This document shows, piece after piece, positions 54,427-62,569 of a stretch of 64,000 bases of DNA. The stretch lies in the NCBI RefSeq assembly GCF_000166295.1, contig NC_017506.1, forward strand, positions 620,001-684,000. The letters run 5' to 3'. Every line of letters starts with the position of its first letter. The first letter of the stretch is position 1. Below the pieces are notes generated by a model. That model was not told the DNA's origin. It saw only the letters and a list, made by a program, of their open reading frames with translations, and did no database searches. A program made the translations under genes and the position numbers. This DNA comes from Marinobacter adhaerens HP15 (lineage in GTDB: Bacteria > Pseudomonadota > Gammaproteobacteria > Pseudomonadales > Oleiphilaceae).

Positions 54427-54834
54427 CGCGCTTCGGTAATCCGTTCAGCCACCAGTAAAACTGGCTGGTTCTCATGGCCGTTATTTCCGCCAGCGACCAG
54501 CCGGTGAAGGACGCCAGGGTCAGAACGTCCGCTCTTAGAACCTCGCCCCTTACTCGGTAAAAGCCTCCATTGCCTCCTGAACACGCCGGTAATTGCGCAT
54601 TGTCATCTTCTTGATGTCGTCAGGAGTGACTTCACACAGGTTTGCCAGGAGGGTCACTTCCTTGGTCGCAGCGGAGCCCTTCAGCTGGTCGACGTCGAGC
54701 TGGTCCTGAACGGTCGGCTCCCGCATGGTGAGCGTGCTGACCTCGGCACCGTCGATATCGATTGGGGCTTTCAGCGTGATCTTGATACCGGTCTCGGTTT
54801 CTTCCAGGTAGTCAGGGAGTGTCTGTTCCGACAT
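54416..54834 (-). CDS. E': E+E' tail chaperone produced by -1 frameshift
   Basis: In the -1 frame after codon TTT (54559-54561) the sequence stays open and encodes 47 more residues, including LRADVLTLASFTGWSLAEIT and SQFYWWLNGLPKRDGK, the hallmark of P2 E'. The stop is at 54416-54418, overlapping the tape-measure start. The slip site is a run of four T (GCTTTTACC), where tRNA-Phe can re-pair with TTT. The fused product is about 139 residues. P2 uses a similar shift (T TTT TTG), so the slippery site here is different and weaker. Confidence 0.88.
54550..54834 (-). CDS. E: Tail assembly chaperone E (P2 gpE)
   Basis: A 94-residue protein starting MSEQTLPDYLEETETGIKIT with the family's VSTLTMREPTVQDQLDV segment and YRRVQEAMEAFTE end. 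It corresponds to P2 gpE, a chaperone that coats the tape measure. A -1 frameshift near its end gives the longer product listed separately. Confidence 0.9.
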   Translation of the reverse strand: MSEQTLPDYLEETETGIKITLKAPIDIDGAEVSTLTMREPTVQDQLDVDQLKGSAATKEVTLLANLCEVTPDDIKKMTMRNYRRVQEAMEAFTE

Positions 54835-54857
54835 GGGTTATCTCTCGTTGAAAAGGG

Positions 54858-54880
54858 AAAAAAGGCGGGCCTGGCCCGCC
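54858..54880 (-). terminator. Terminator between FII and E
   Basis: A perfect eight-base GC stem (GGCGGGCC/GGCCCGCC, one-base loop) followed on the minus strand by TTTTTT, sitting between the tube gene and the chaperone gene inside the late operon. Confidence 0.85.
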
Positions 54881-54884
54881 GAGG

Positions 54885-55391
54885 TTATACGCCCAACGCT
54901 TCCCGAATTTCCGCCAGCCGGTCGGTTCCGTTGATGATCCGGATCATCCGGCGAGTGTCGATTTCGTGCACGGTCTGGCCATCATGCTCGAGGCTGTAGA
55001 AGTTGAGCCGCATGGTGACCTGCATCGGGGACATCTGGCCGGGTTGCCAGGTGCCGGAGTCGATGCTGGTGATCTTGCCGCGCATCTTGTGGATGACTTG
55101 CTTTACAGTGCCGTCCACGGATTCCAGAGCGCCTCGGGCAGTAAGAGGGATCTCGTTACCCTCGGCCATGCCAAACTGGTTCAGGATGTCCCGGTCGTAG
55201 GAGATCAGGTTGAAGCTGGCTTCCAGTGGTTCCATCCCCATATCCAGCGCCTCGGGGGTGTCCATGCCACCACCGCGCCAGTCTTCGGTCTGGACGGTCA
55301 GGACCGGAGGTGTGTAATCCTGGATCTGACCGGCATAGCCCCGGCCATCCACGAACAGGTTAAGGTTCTTCAGTACGTCGCGAGCGGCCAT
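54885..55391 (-). CDS. FII: Major tail tube protein FII
   Basis: A 168-residue P2 FII homologue forming the inner tail tube. Features are the start MAARDVLKNLNLFVDGRGYAG, the GGMDTPEALDMGMEPLEASF segment and FYSLEHDGQTVHEID near the C-terminus. The start overlaps the FI stop by one base. Confidence 0.93.
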   Translation of the reverse strand: MAARDVLKNLNLFVDGRGYAGQIQDYTPPVLTVQTEDWRGGGMDTPEALDMGMEPLEASFNLISYDRDILNQFGMAEGNEIPLTARGALESVDGTVKQVIHKMRGKITSIDSGTWQPGQMSPMQVTMRLNFYSLEHDGQTVHEIDTRRMIRIINGTDRLAEIREALGV

Positions 55392-56908
55392 TATTCAAAC
55401 ACCTCTGTTACGTAGTCGTTGACCAGCATGGAGCGGAAGGTGATGTGCTCTGCCGGGTAGGGCGGAGTGAATTCGAAGTTGAAGTAAACCTTGCCCAGCT
55501 GGATATTCTCCGGGGTGTTCAGATCCGGATCTGGCCAGCAACGGCCACCGAGCAGGGCACCCTGCGCAACCAGGCTGGCTATGTAGGCGTTCACGCCATC
55601 GGTCACATCCTCGACATAGGTCTTGGTGATGTTCCGATCGACCGCCCACAGGTGCGCCCGCTGAATGCTGTCGTTGATCATGTCCGCGGTGCGGCGGACG
55701 GACAGAAAGATCCACTTGGTGTCATCGGTCAGGCTGCGGTTACCCCATAGGCGATAGCCGTCCTGCCGGATGATGGTGGCAATGCCGCCCTCGTTCAGCA
55801 GATTGGCCCGGGAGTTGGCATCCCCAAGCTTGAAGTCCACAGGGCGGGCAGTGCCGACAATGCCGTTGATGGGCTTGTTGGAGGGAGACCACCAGAAGCC
55901 CTGGTCGTTATCGATCTTGGCGATCACGCCGGCGACTCGGCCGGAACCGGGCTCAGCGGCATAGCTGCCGTCTGACTGCAGCACGGTGGGCCAGGGATCA
56001 ACCAGGTAAACCCGGGAGCTCCCGAAGTCGTTGGCGTATTGCTGCGCGGCATCGTCCGTGGTGTTCGGACCATCGGCTACGATCACGGCCCGCAAACGTT
56101 CGGCAATACCCAGAAGCTCGGCCACTACCGCATTACGCTGACCGGACTCACGTTGGTGGGTGTAGCCCGGCGCACACAGAATCCGGGGAGAGAACCCGAC
56201 GACCGATTCAGCGCCGAGCAGGGCATGGACGCCTTCAAGATTTCCGGTAGTTGCGTTGACGCCGCCCACCACATTGGCAGTGGTTTCGGGATCATCCTGC
56301 CCTTCCTCTACGCGGATGACGATGACCACGGCGCCCACCTGGTCAAAGATGCCATCCATCGCATCCGGCAGGGTGCCGGTGGTACCGAGTCGGGCCGCTT
56401 CTCCACGGGAGCCAGCCACCAGAACCGGGGTGTTCAGCGGGAAGGGTTCGGCTGCACCACCAGAGAGCGATTCATAAGCGCGGGCCTGCAGAACACCGGT
56501 GCCGTCACTACCATCCACAGCGGCCGCAGTGACCAGGGCTGAAGCGTTGGCATCTCCATTGATGCCAGTGATCAGGTCGGCGGCGGTGGTGGTGATGTTG
56601 CTGTCGACATCGGTTGCCAGACTGGCCGTAATGTCGTTGCCGTCGACGGTAAAGGTCAGGGAAGCGGAAGCGGTGCCGGGGTCAACCAGCCGGATTCGAG
56701 TGTTGTTGCCGTCAGTGCCGCCAGCCACCGCAGTGAATAAAATGCCGGTGTTGGCTGGGGCGTTACCAATTGTGAGAGTGGCTGCAGTGGCGCCTTCGGC
56801 CTCCGGCGCGGTGCCGACAATGCCGATCACGCCGGAGCGCACGGTCTGGATGGGACGCGGGCCGGTATCGATCTCGAGAACCTCGACCCCGTGCAGGAAT
56901 TTCGCCAT
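55391..56908 (-). CDS. FI: Tail sheath protein FI with inserted domain
   Basis: A 505-residue contractile sheath protein. The N-terminus (FLHGVEVLEIDTGPRPIQTV and GIVGTAPEAE) and the core from FPLNTPVLVAG onward match P2 FI. Between them, at about residues 42-148, is an extra ~105-residue segment rich in Thr/Ala/Gly (TLTIGNAPANTGILFTAVAG and on), absent from the 396-residue P2 protein. It probably forms an additional surface domain on the sheath. RBS region unremarkable. Confidence 0.9.
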   Translation of the reverse strand: MAKFLHGVEVLEIDTGPRPIQTVRSGVIGIVGTAPEAEGATAATLTIGNAPANTGILFTAVAGGTDGNNTRIRLVDPGTASASLTFTVDGNDITASLATDVDSNITTTAADLITGINGDANASALVTAAAVDGSDGTGVLQARAYESLSGGAAEPFPLNTPVLVAGSRGEAARLGTTGTLPDAMDGIFDQVGAVVIVIRVEEGQDDPETTANVVGGVNATTGNLEGVHALLGAESVVGFSPRILCAPGYTHQRESGQRNAVVAELLGIAERLRAVIVADGPNTTDDAAQQYANDFGSSRVYLVDPWPTVLQSDGSYAAEPGSGRVAGVIAKIDNDQGFWWSPSNKPINGIVGTARPVDFKLGDANSRANLLNEGGIATIIRQDGYRLWGNRSLTDDTKWIFLSVRRTADMINDSIQRAHLWAVDRNITKTYVEDVTDGVNAYIASLVAQGALLGGRCWPDPDLNTPENIQLGKVYFNFEFTPPYPAEHITFRSMLVNDYVTEVFE

Positions 56909-56964
56909 TGCTTGTGCCTCTTAGCTGATCAGTGGTATTCCAAGCTGTAGGCACAGAATGGCCC

Positions 56965-56988
56965 GCCAGCGGTAGACCCTCCGCTGGC
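56965..56988. other. Hairpin upstream of FI
   Basis: Arms GCCAGCGG/CCGCTGGC with an eight-base loop and no T run, between the fibre cluster and FI. It could be a transcript-processing or weak termination site. Confidence 0.45.
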
Positions 56989-56998
56989 AGTGGTTCCC

Positions 56999-57481
56999 CT
57001 ATGTCTTGATAATCGCGTTCAACGCCAGGAAAGGCGGCATGTTGTTATGCGCCTGCCCGCTGCCTGCGGTACCACTCTGCACGGTGCCGGTACCGGTGCC
57101 GGTGTCGGCCAGCACATTGCCATCACTGCCGGCGGTGCCGATGGTTTCGGTGTCCAGGGCGTGGCCGTGTTCGGGCATTTCGGCTTCGGTCAGCGTGTGC
57201 TCTTCCTCGCCACCGGTATCACCCAGGGTGCGGGCGGTCAGGCTTGGCCCGGCTCCGGCGCCAATGAACGATCGGCCACGGGCATCGGGGAGCAGAGGGT
57301 TTCCGATGCCGTCGTCGCCGTAGGGGTTGCCATCGGCGATGAGCTTGTCACGCAGCACGTCGGCGGTACCGGCCAGCAGGGCGCTGCCATCGCACAGCAA
57401 CCAGCCGGCCGGGGCGGTGCTCAGGGCGTGGGGCAGGACGGTTCCGGTCATGCCCTCCCACATCTGCAATACTCGGCTCAT
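56999..57481 (-). CDS. Phage tail collar-type protein
   Basis: A 160-residue protein with a tail-collar domain: PAGWLLCDGSALLAGTADVL, then LLPDARGRSFIGAGAG, a His-containing EAEMPEHGHALDTET and the ending NMPPFLALNAIIKT typical of microcystin-dependent-protein-like fibre tips. It probably sits at the distal end of the tail fibre. It follows the tail-fibre chaperone gene by ten bases. Confidence 0.85.
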   Translation of the reverse strand: MSRVLQMWEGMTGTVLPHALSTAPAGWLLCDGSALLAGTADVLRDKLIADGNPYGDDGIGNPLLPDARGRSFIGAGAGPSLTARTLGDTGGEEEHTLTEAEMPEHGHALDTETIGTAGSDGNVLADTGTGTGTVQSGTAGSGQAHNNMPPFLALNAIIKT

Positions 57482-57491
57482 GGGGTTCTCC

Positions 57492-57773
57492 TCAGTTGTT
57501 CAGCAGGGCGGCGACGTCCGGATTGTCATCCAGGAAGGCTTTCAGTTTCTCGACCGGGTCATCCACTTCGCCAGGGTTGGGGCGGTTGACCATTTCCCAC
57601 TCGGTGCCGTTCCAGCGTGGCCACTTGTCGTCCGGGATGTCTTCCGGGGGCGGTGTTTCGGTGCAGCGGGCCGGGATGTGGTAGACGCCGGGCTCCAGGG
57701 GGGATTCGTCCGCCTGGGTTGGGTTCTGGTAGAGCCCGGCTAGGTCGTATTGGTAGACGGTTTTGGTGTTCAC
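57492..57773 (-). CDS. Tail fibre assembly-like protein
   Basis: A 93-residue acidic protein starting MNTKTVYQYDLAGLYQNPTQ and containing KWPRWNGTEWEMV, the W-x-W-N-G-x-x-W pattern found in small tail-fibre assembly proteins of P2/Mu relatives. The C-terminus (VEKLKAFLDDNPDVAALLNN) is a helix. It sits directly between two collar-type genes, supporting a chaperone role. Confidence 0.75.
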   Translation of the reverse strand: MNTKTVYQYDLAGLYQNPTQADESPLEPGVYHIPARCTETPPPEDIPDDKWPRWNGTEWEMVNRPNPGEVDDPVEKLKAFLDDNPDVAALLNN

Positions 57774-57782
57774 GTTTGTCTC

Positions 57783-59219
57783 CTAGTACGCGATGCAGGC
57801 CAGCAGGGCGACGTTCTTCATGCGGGTTTCAGATCCGCCGGTGTTGTTGGTGTCAAGGCCGTGGCGGTGAATGCCGGCGGTGGACGTGTTTGGAGATTGG
57901 GCGTTGTCGGTGAAGTTACCGAACTGAAAGCCCAAACGGGTTGGTCCGCCGAGCCCGTAGGGGAAACGGCTGCCGTCATAAAAGCGGTAAATCGGAGCCC
58001 CCGAAAGGTGGCTGTGGTCACCGGCGTAATCCGTCTGGCCTGAGTGTTTGTGCGACTTGATGTCATCGGCCTGATAGCTGCCAAAGGCTCGGCCCGAATC
58101 AAGTCCGCGACCGTCATCCCAGCCCCGAACAGCCACACCCCGTAGATCAGGCAGGTTGAATGTGTTGAAGCCGTCACCCTCACCGAATGTCGTTCCGATC
58201 GCCGCGAACAGGGCAGCGTATGCCGTCCGGCTCACTGCCGCGCCATTGGCCTTCATCCCTCTTGGGCCAGGGGTTTGTGCTGCGGTGAAATAAATGTCGC
58301 CTGGCTGGCGAGTCCGGGCATTCACCTCCGACTTGCTGTAAACGTCCATATTGGTACGGGCAGTCGGCTTGCTCTGCAGATCTTCCAGGTTCTTACTGCG
58401 CTCCAGCGGTGCCGGGGCACTGCCTGAAGGCTCGTTCTGCACCAAGTAAATCTCGGTACCGGCCGGGTAGGCCTTGCCCAGGGTGAGGCGGGTTTCGATG
58501 GTCGGGTCCGGATCCCACTGATCGGTACCGGCGCCCCGGTTGATGCGCACGCCCTCGATGTAAACGGCCAGGCCATAGGTGGTGGTGCTCACCAGATCCA
58601 CCTGGGTCTGGCCATCGGCCAGGGTCTGGATCTCATCGACGATGTCCACGGTGACGTTCTGGACATCCGGATCCTGCCACACCACGTCGCCATCCGCGTT
58701 GGAAGCCTTGACCAGCTGCTGGCCGGTGGTGCCGCCCGGAATCAGGGTGCCTGCGGTGACGTTATTGGAAATCCACGACTGCGTGGCTACCGCCACGTTC
58801 GGATCCACCTGCAGGCTCACGATGTCCGCATTGCTGACCAGGAACTCCACCCGGACCACGGTATCCGCAAACGACCCCTCAGCCGCCGCCGGCTTGTAGG
58901 TGTCCGGCAGGTTGCCCACCACAAACAGCCCGCCCTGGTCATCGAACACGCCCACTTCGCGCAGCGTGAAGCCACCCTCGGAGGCAGGGATTACCAGTTC
59001 AGCAGTGAAGCGGGTGTTGTCCGCCGGGTCCTGGTAAACGCGGTTGACCTCCGCCCGGAAAATCTCCCGGACCAGCTCGGTCTGGTTCTCCGCCGGCTCC
59101 ACCGGGTTGCCGTTGCCATCGCCCACGGCCATGTGGGTGAGGTTGATGGGCGTGCCGGTGGATTCGGCTTCGGAGAGGCGGGTTAGGCCGTAGTTGGTGT
59201 GGATGGTTTTGAAGGTCAT
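57783..59219 (-). CDS. Tail fibre protein with gpH-like N-terminus and collar C-terminus
   Basis: This 478-residue protein has the conserved P2 gpH-type N-terminal domain (MTFKTIHTNYGLTRLSEAES, MAVGDGNGNPVEP, PASEGGFTLREVGVFDD) that anchors fibres to the baseplate. A beta-rich shaft follows, then a tail-collar-type tip with LPDLRGVAVRGWDDGRGLD and the His-containing IKSHKHSG. The end NVALLACIAY fits the family. Its start overlaps the stop of the oxidoreductase gene by four bases (ATGA). Confidence 0.87.
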   Translation of the reverse strand: MTFKTIHTNYGLTRLSEAESTGTPINLTHMAVGDGNGNPVEPAENQTELVREIFRAEVNRVYQDPADNTRFTAELVIPASEGGFTLREVGVFDDQGGLFVVGNLPDTYKPAAAEGSFADTVVRVEFLVSNADIVSLQVDPNVAVATQSWISNNVTAGTLIPGGTTGQQLVKASNADGDVVWQDPDVQNVTVDIVDEIQTLADGQTQVDLVSTTTYGLAVYIEGVRINRGAGTDQWDPDPTIETRLTLGKAYPAGTEIYLVQNEPSGSAPAPLERSKNLEDLQSKPTARTNMDVYSKSEVNARTRQPGDIYFTAAQTPGPRGMKANGAAVSRTAYAALFAAIGTTFGEGDGFNTFNLPDLRGVAVRGWDDGRGLDSGRAFGSYQADDIKSHKHSGQTDYAGDHSHLSGAPIYRFYDGSRFPYGLGGPTRLGFQFGNFTDNAQSPNTSTAGIHRHGLDTNNTGGSETRMKNVALLACIAY

Positions 59220-61789
59220 TGGCTAATCTCCTGCGTTAGGACGAGCATGGCCTCGTCATACCACCGGCGGGATTCATAAATTCTTGGCCTTAAAATGGAC
59301 TCATAATCAATATCCTGTATGGCACCGCCAATTTCTTTTCGGGTTGATGCGATAACGCCAGCGGCCTGGGCAAGCTGCATCGAAGATACCTCCATCCGGA
59401 TCTGCCCGTTTGCGGCATGGGTCGCACTTATGACAAAGCTGGACGTAAGATTTTCACACTCGGATTTCTTTGGAACCATGATCTCAACCGGCATCGGCGT
59501 TCCACCATCAGCACCGCCATAGGTCTGATCAAAGAAGCCACCGTCCAACGCCACGCGATCACCATTTCCAAAATCACGAACTGTGGCTCTAACCACATGG
59601 CTATCTAGCGGATAAGAAGACATGCCTACTGTCTTGGTGGACAGAATAGGCACCAGCTCCTTCAGGTGGTCCGCCGTCATGATCAACTCGCCGACGAGTC
59701 GCCGACCCGCCCGTACATAGAGCTGCTTGGGGAAGAATAACGGGTCACTGCCATAGGGCCCCTCGTAGGGATCAAGGTTCTCGGACCCGGCCCAGGACCA
59801 AAGTTGCGCATCAGCGCGTAGACTGGCTGGAACTCGGGGCGAAGGGTCGTGGCGAGAAAGATAGATCAATCCCAGCGTGAAGTTTTTGTGGTCGTTCCAC
59901 AGCGTTGCTCGGGCGGAATAATCGGCTTCGGGGTAAGCGAAGTTCTGCCCCATCCAGTCCGACGATGGGCGCGACGTCGAGTTAATGTCTCGAATCATGC
60001 CGTAGGCAGCCACGCCGGGCGAAGATGTGCGGCTGAGAATGCCCTGGTCGGCAACCACGGTATTTGTCGAGTCGCCGATAAAATCCATACCCCCCGGGTT
60101 GTCCGCCTCACGAGCTTCCCAGTAGCGCAGATACAGTTCGTAGTCCGCGATGTCGTAGCCCGGGGGAGGATTAGTGTCGAAGTCAACCGCGCGGCGCGGA
60201 TCTGTGGTCATCGACATTCGAAAGTTGTATGGCTGAGTGGTTACCGGGGTCCCGGAGTTGTACACCTCAACGCCGTCGATGTACTCGGCATAGTCGGCAT
60301 CGCCGATGGCCAGCGCAGGGGCCGGCGAAACCCAAGGAATCAGCCCTGAGCCTGAATCGCCTGGCGTGTTGTAGGGATCAACCTTGGTATCATAGTAGGG
60401 GTTGTAGCCGTTCAAGGCCTCGCCCGCCAATTCTCCGGCTGCCTCACGCCCGATGCGATAGCGCACGCCCGCGCGGGCGATCAGGTCGCCCTCGTAGCTG
60501 CCGTCATGGAAAGTCGCCGCGCGAAATGTGCGGCCGTCCACGGTGGTGATGCTGACGATCTCGGCGCCGTCCTTCTGCACCGTATCCACGCCATCCGACC
60601 AGTAGACGGTGATGGCCTGCCCATGCTTGCGCTTGGGGTCGAGCATCGAGCGGAAGGCGCCCTCGGCCACATGTGGCTCACAATTACGCTGGACAACGTT
60701 GGAAGCGCTGCGCACCTCACCATTGAGCCGGGTCTGAGTGTCCACTACCCAGTCCGAAAGACCGCCGACGAGCGCATCCAGGCCGATGTCCAGGTGGTTG
60801 AGGCCCGCCGCCATCATGCCGCCCAGGTGGCGATCACGCCAGCCGCCGACGAGCGCCACCCGCAGGCCCTGCCGAGCCGCCTCGTAGGCGGCGACGATAC
60901 CGCCCGGCGTGGCGCCATAGCTGACAACGTCCGCCTCGACTTCATGGGGCGCGGTGCCGGCGTCACGAATATCGGGGCAGCCGTAGCGGATTGCCAGCCA
61001 CAGGGTACGCGTGATGGCGTAATACTGCTGCGCCTCGGCCGCCGTCATAGAGCTACCCACTGAAGCAAAGGTCAGCAGCTGATCGGTGGCGCCGCTGGCC
61101 GCCCCCTCGAAATTGGCGCAGCCGATGTAGAGCGGGCGCGACACTACGGTGCCGGTGGGGCTGTAAACACTGTCGAGCGTCTTGCCATTTCGATCCAGGC
61201 GCACGTTGGACGCGCTATCCCGAACAGCGATTAAGAAGCCACGGCCGTCCGCCACGTCTTGCGCAGAGTCCGTGGTTTTTAAGCTGGCCGCCATGCGCAC
61301 CCGGCCTTGGGCCGGTGCCAGCGTATAGCCCTCGCTCGCGTCGTAAGCGCCAATAGCTGTGGCGGTGTTGCTGGACACATCCTCGCACATCAGCGCCAAG
61401 TGGCTGTCCTCGGCCGTGAGGTCACCCGAGAGAAGCCCCGTGTCGAAATAGTTGTCATCGGTGAATCGGCAACCTTCGTGGCGGATGATCTTCGGACTGC
61501 CTGCTGCAGTCAGGTCATAGGTGCCTGGGGCCACCAGATTGATTGGCACTAGCGCCGGATCAACGCTGGCCAGCATCCAGGCTCCCTGCACTTTGCCAAG
61601 CAGCCCCTGTGCCTTCATGCGCTTGTACCAGCGGTTATAGGCGTACTTCTCACCCACTGCCAGATCATAGCCTCGACCCTTGGCGGCCGCGAAGAACGCC
61701 AATGCTTCGGGCTCGTAGGCCAGGCCCGGCAGGGGGCCCATCACTTTGCCCCGCTGCATGGCGGGTAGGTGTGCGCGATTGATGCTCAT
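59216..61789 (-). CDS. Tail-locus protein: LamG-like domain fused to FAD-dependent oxidoreductase
   Basis: This 857-residue protein has three parts. Residues 1-95 are a phage-specific leader (MSINRAHLPAMQRGKVMGPL, AYNRWYKRMKAQGLLG). Residues about 95-265 look like a concanavalin/LamG beta-sandwich ending LTFASVGSSMTAAEAQQYY. Residues about 285-857 match FAD_oxidored enzymes: the dinucleotide loop VVSYGATPGGIVAAYEAARQ (288-307), HLGGMMAAGL (321-330), GSYEGDLIARAGVRY, and the family's C-terminal KKSECENLTSSFVISATH ... QIRME. All core motifs appear intact. It overlaps both neighbours, so it belongs to the late fibre operon. Substrate unknown. Confidence 0.85.
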   Translation of the reverse strand: MSINRAHLPAMQRGKVMGPLPGLAYEPEALAFFAAAKGRGYDLAVGEKYAYNRWYKRMKAQGLLGKVQGAWMLASVDPALVPINLVAPGTYDLTAAGSPKIIRHEGCRFTDDNYFDTGLLSGDLTAEDSHLALMCEDVSSNTATAIGAYDASEGYTLAPAQGRVRMAASLKTTDSAQDVADGRGFLIAVRDSASNVRLDRNGKTLDSVYSPTGTVVSRPLYIGCANFEGAASGATDQLLTFASVGSSMTAAEAQQYYAITRTLWLAIRYGCPDIRDAGTAPHEVEADVVSYGATPGGIVAAYEAARQGLRVALVGGWRDRHLGGMMAAGLNHLDIGLDALVGGLSDWVVDTQTRLNGEVRSASNVVQRNCEPHVAEGAFRSMLDPKRKHGQAITVYWSDGVDTVQKDGAEIVSITTVDGRTFRAATFHDGSYEGDLIARAGVRYRIGREAAGELAGEALNGYNPYYDTKVDPYNTPGDSGSGLIPWVSPAPALAIGDADYAEYIDGVEVYNSGTPVTTQPYNFRMSMTTDPRRAVDFDTNPPPGYDIADYELYLRYWEAREADNPGGMDFIGDSTNTVVADQGILSRTSSPGVAAYGMIRDINSTSRPSSDWMGQNFAYPEADYSARATLWNDHKNFTLGLIYLSRHDPSPRVPASLRADAQLWSWAGSENLDPYEGPYGSDPLFFPKQLYVRAGRRLVGELIMTADHLKELVPILSTKTVGMSSYPLDSHVVRATVRDFGNGDRVALDGGFFDQTYGGADGGTPMPVEIMVPKKSECENLTSSFVISATHAANGQIRMEVSSMQLAQAAGVIASTRKEIGGAIQDIDYESILRPRIYESRRWYDEAMLVLTQEISQ

Positions 61790-62568
61790 AGGCCGAGTCG
61801 CTCCCTGTAATATTGGTGGATTTCGTCCCGCTCTCTTGGTGTCGGCTTGGCATAGAAAACAGCGCCGCCATAGAAGCGCATGACCTGGGCGGCTCCGCTT
61901 GTCAGGCTGTTGGCATTGAGCCCAATGCCGGCGCCGGTCGCCTCAACGCCACCGGTGAAGGGACTTAGTCCGCTCAGCTCCAGGTCGCCGATACGCACAT
62001 CCATGGCGCCGTCGATCAGCTGTGCGCTTATGACTTCGATTTCATCGAGTGGCCACGGATCTATGTTTGGTAGTACGCTGGCAACGGCACCGGAGGCGTA
62101 GCGTGCAACATTTGCCGCCCGCTGGCCGCTGGATACGTTGTTAATCCCGGCATAGTTGCCGCTATCCTTGATCAGCCGGAACAGAGGCAAGCCCGCCGCC
62201 GCTGATCGGGAAACAGCAGCGACGATGAACATCGGGCCCTTAATCACAAGCGTGGCATCGCTGACCATCAGATCACCAGAGGCCGTGACGAGATGAGGCC
62301 GCCCGGAAGCGTCAAGGTCATAGGTCGGTCTTTTGGTGTCCTGCGGGGCGGCCAGGTGGTGTTGCCCTCTCGCACCCACGATGCGCCCAGCAGGCTCGCC
62401 GGCATTGGCGGGGACGGTGCCCGCCAGGTCGGAAAACACGCTGCCTCCATCGCCCGGGTTAAAGACATCGCCATCAGAGCCGGCGGCATACCATCGGAGT
62501 AGGTCATCGGGCGCATCAAGTGGGCGTCTGCCCCCATGGAAACGCCTTGCAGCAGTCGGAGCAGTCAT
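61786..62568 (-). CDS. LamG-like phage structural protein
   Basis: A 260-residue protein likely folded as a concanavalin-type beta-sandwich: KRPTYDLDASGRPHLVTASG, MFIVAAVSRSAAAG and the terminal FYGGAVFYAKPTPRERDEIH then YYRERLGL, a common ending in phage LamG domains. The same ending style occurs at residues 240-262 of the oxidoreductase fusion, whose ATG overlaps this gene's stop. It may bind carbohydrate or join fibre parts. Confidence 0.68.
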   Translation of the reverse strand: MTAPTAARRFHGGRRPLDAPDDLLRWYAAGSDGDVFNPGDGGSVFSDLAGTVPANAGEPAGRIVGARGQHHLAAPQDTKRPTYDLDASGRPHLVTASGDLMVSDATLVIKGPMFIVAAVSRSAAAGLPLFRLIKDSGNYAGINNVSSGQRAANVARYASGAVASVLPNIDPWPLDEIEVISAQLIDGAMDVRIGDLELSGLSPFTGGVEATGAGIGLNANSLTSGAAQVMRFYGGAVFYAKPTPRERDEIHQYYRERLGL

Positions 62569-62569
62569 A

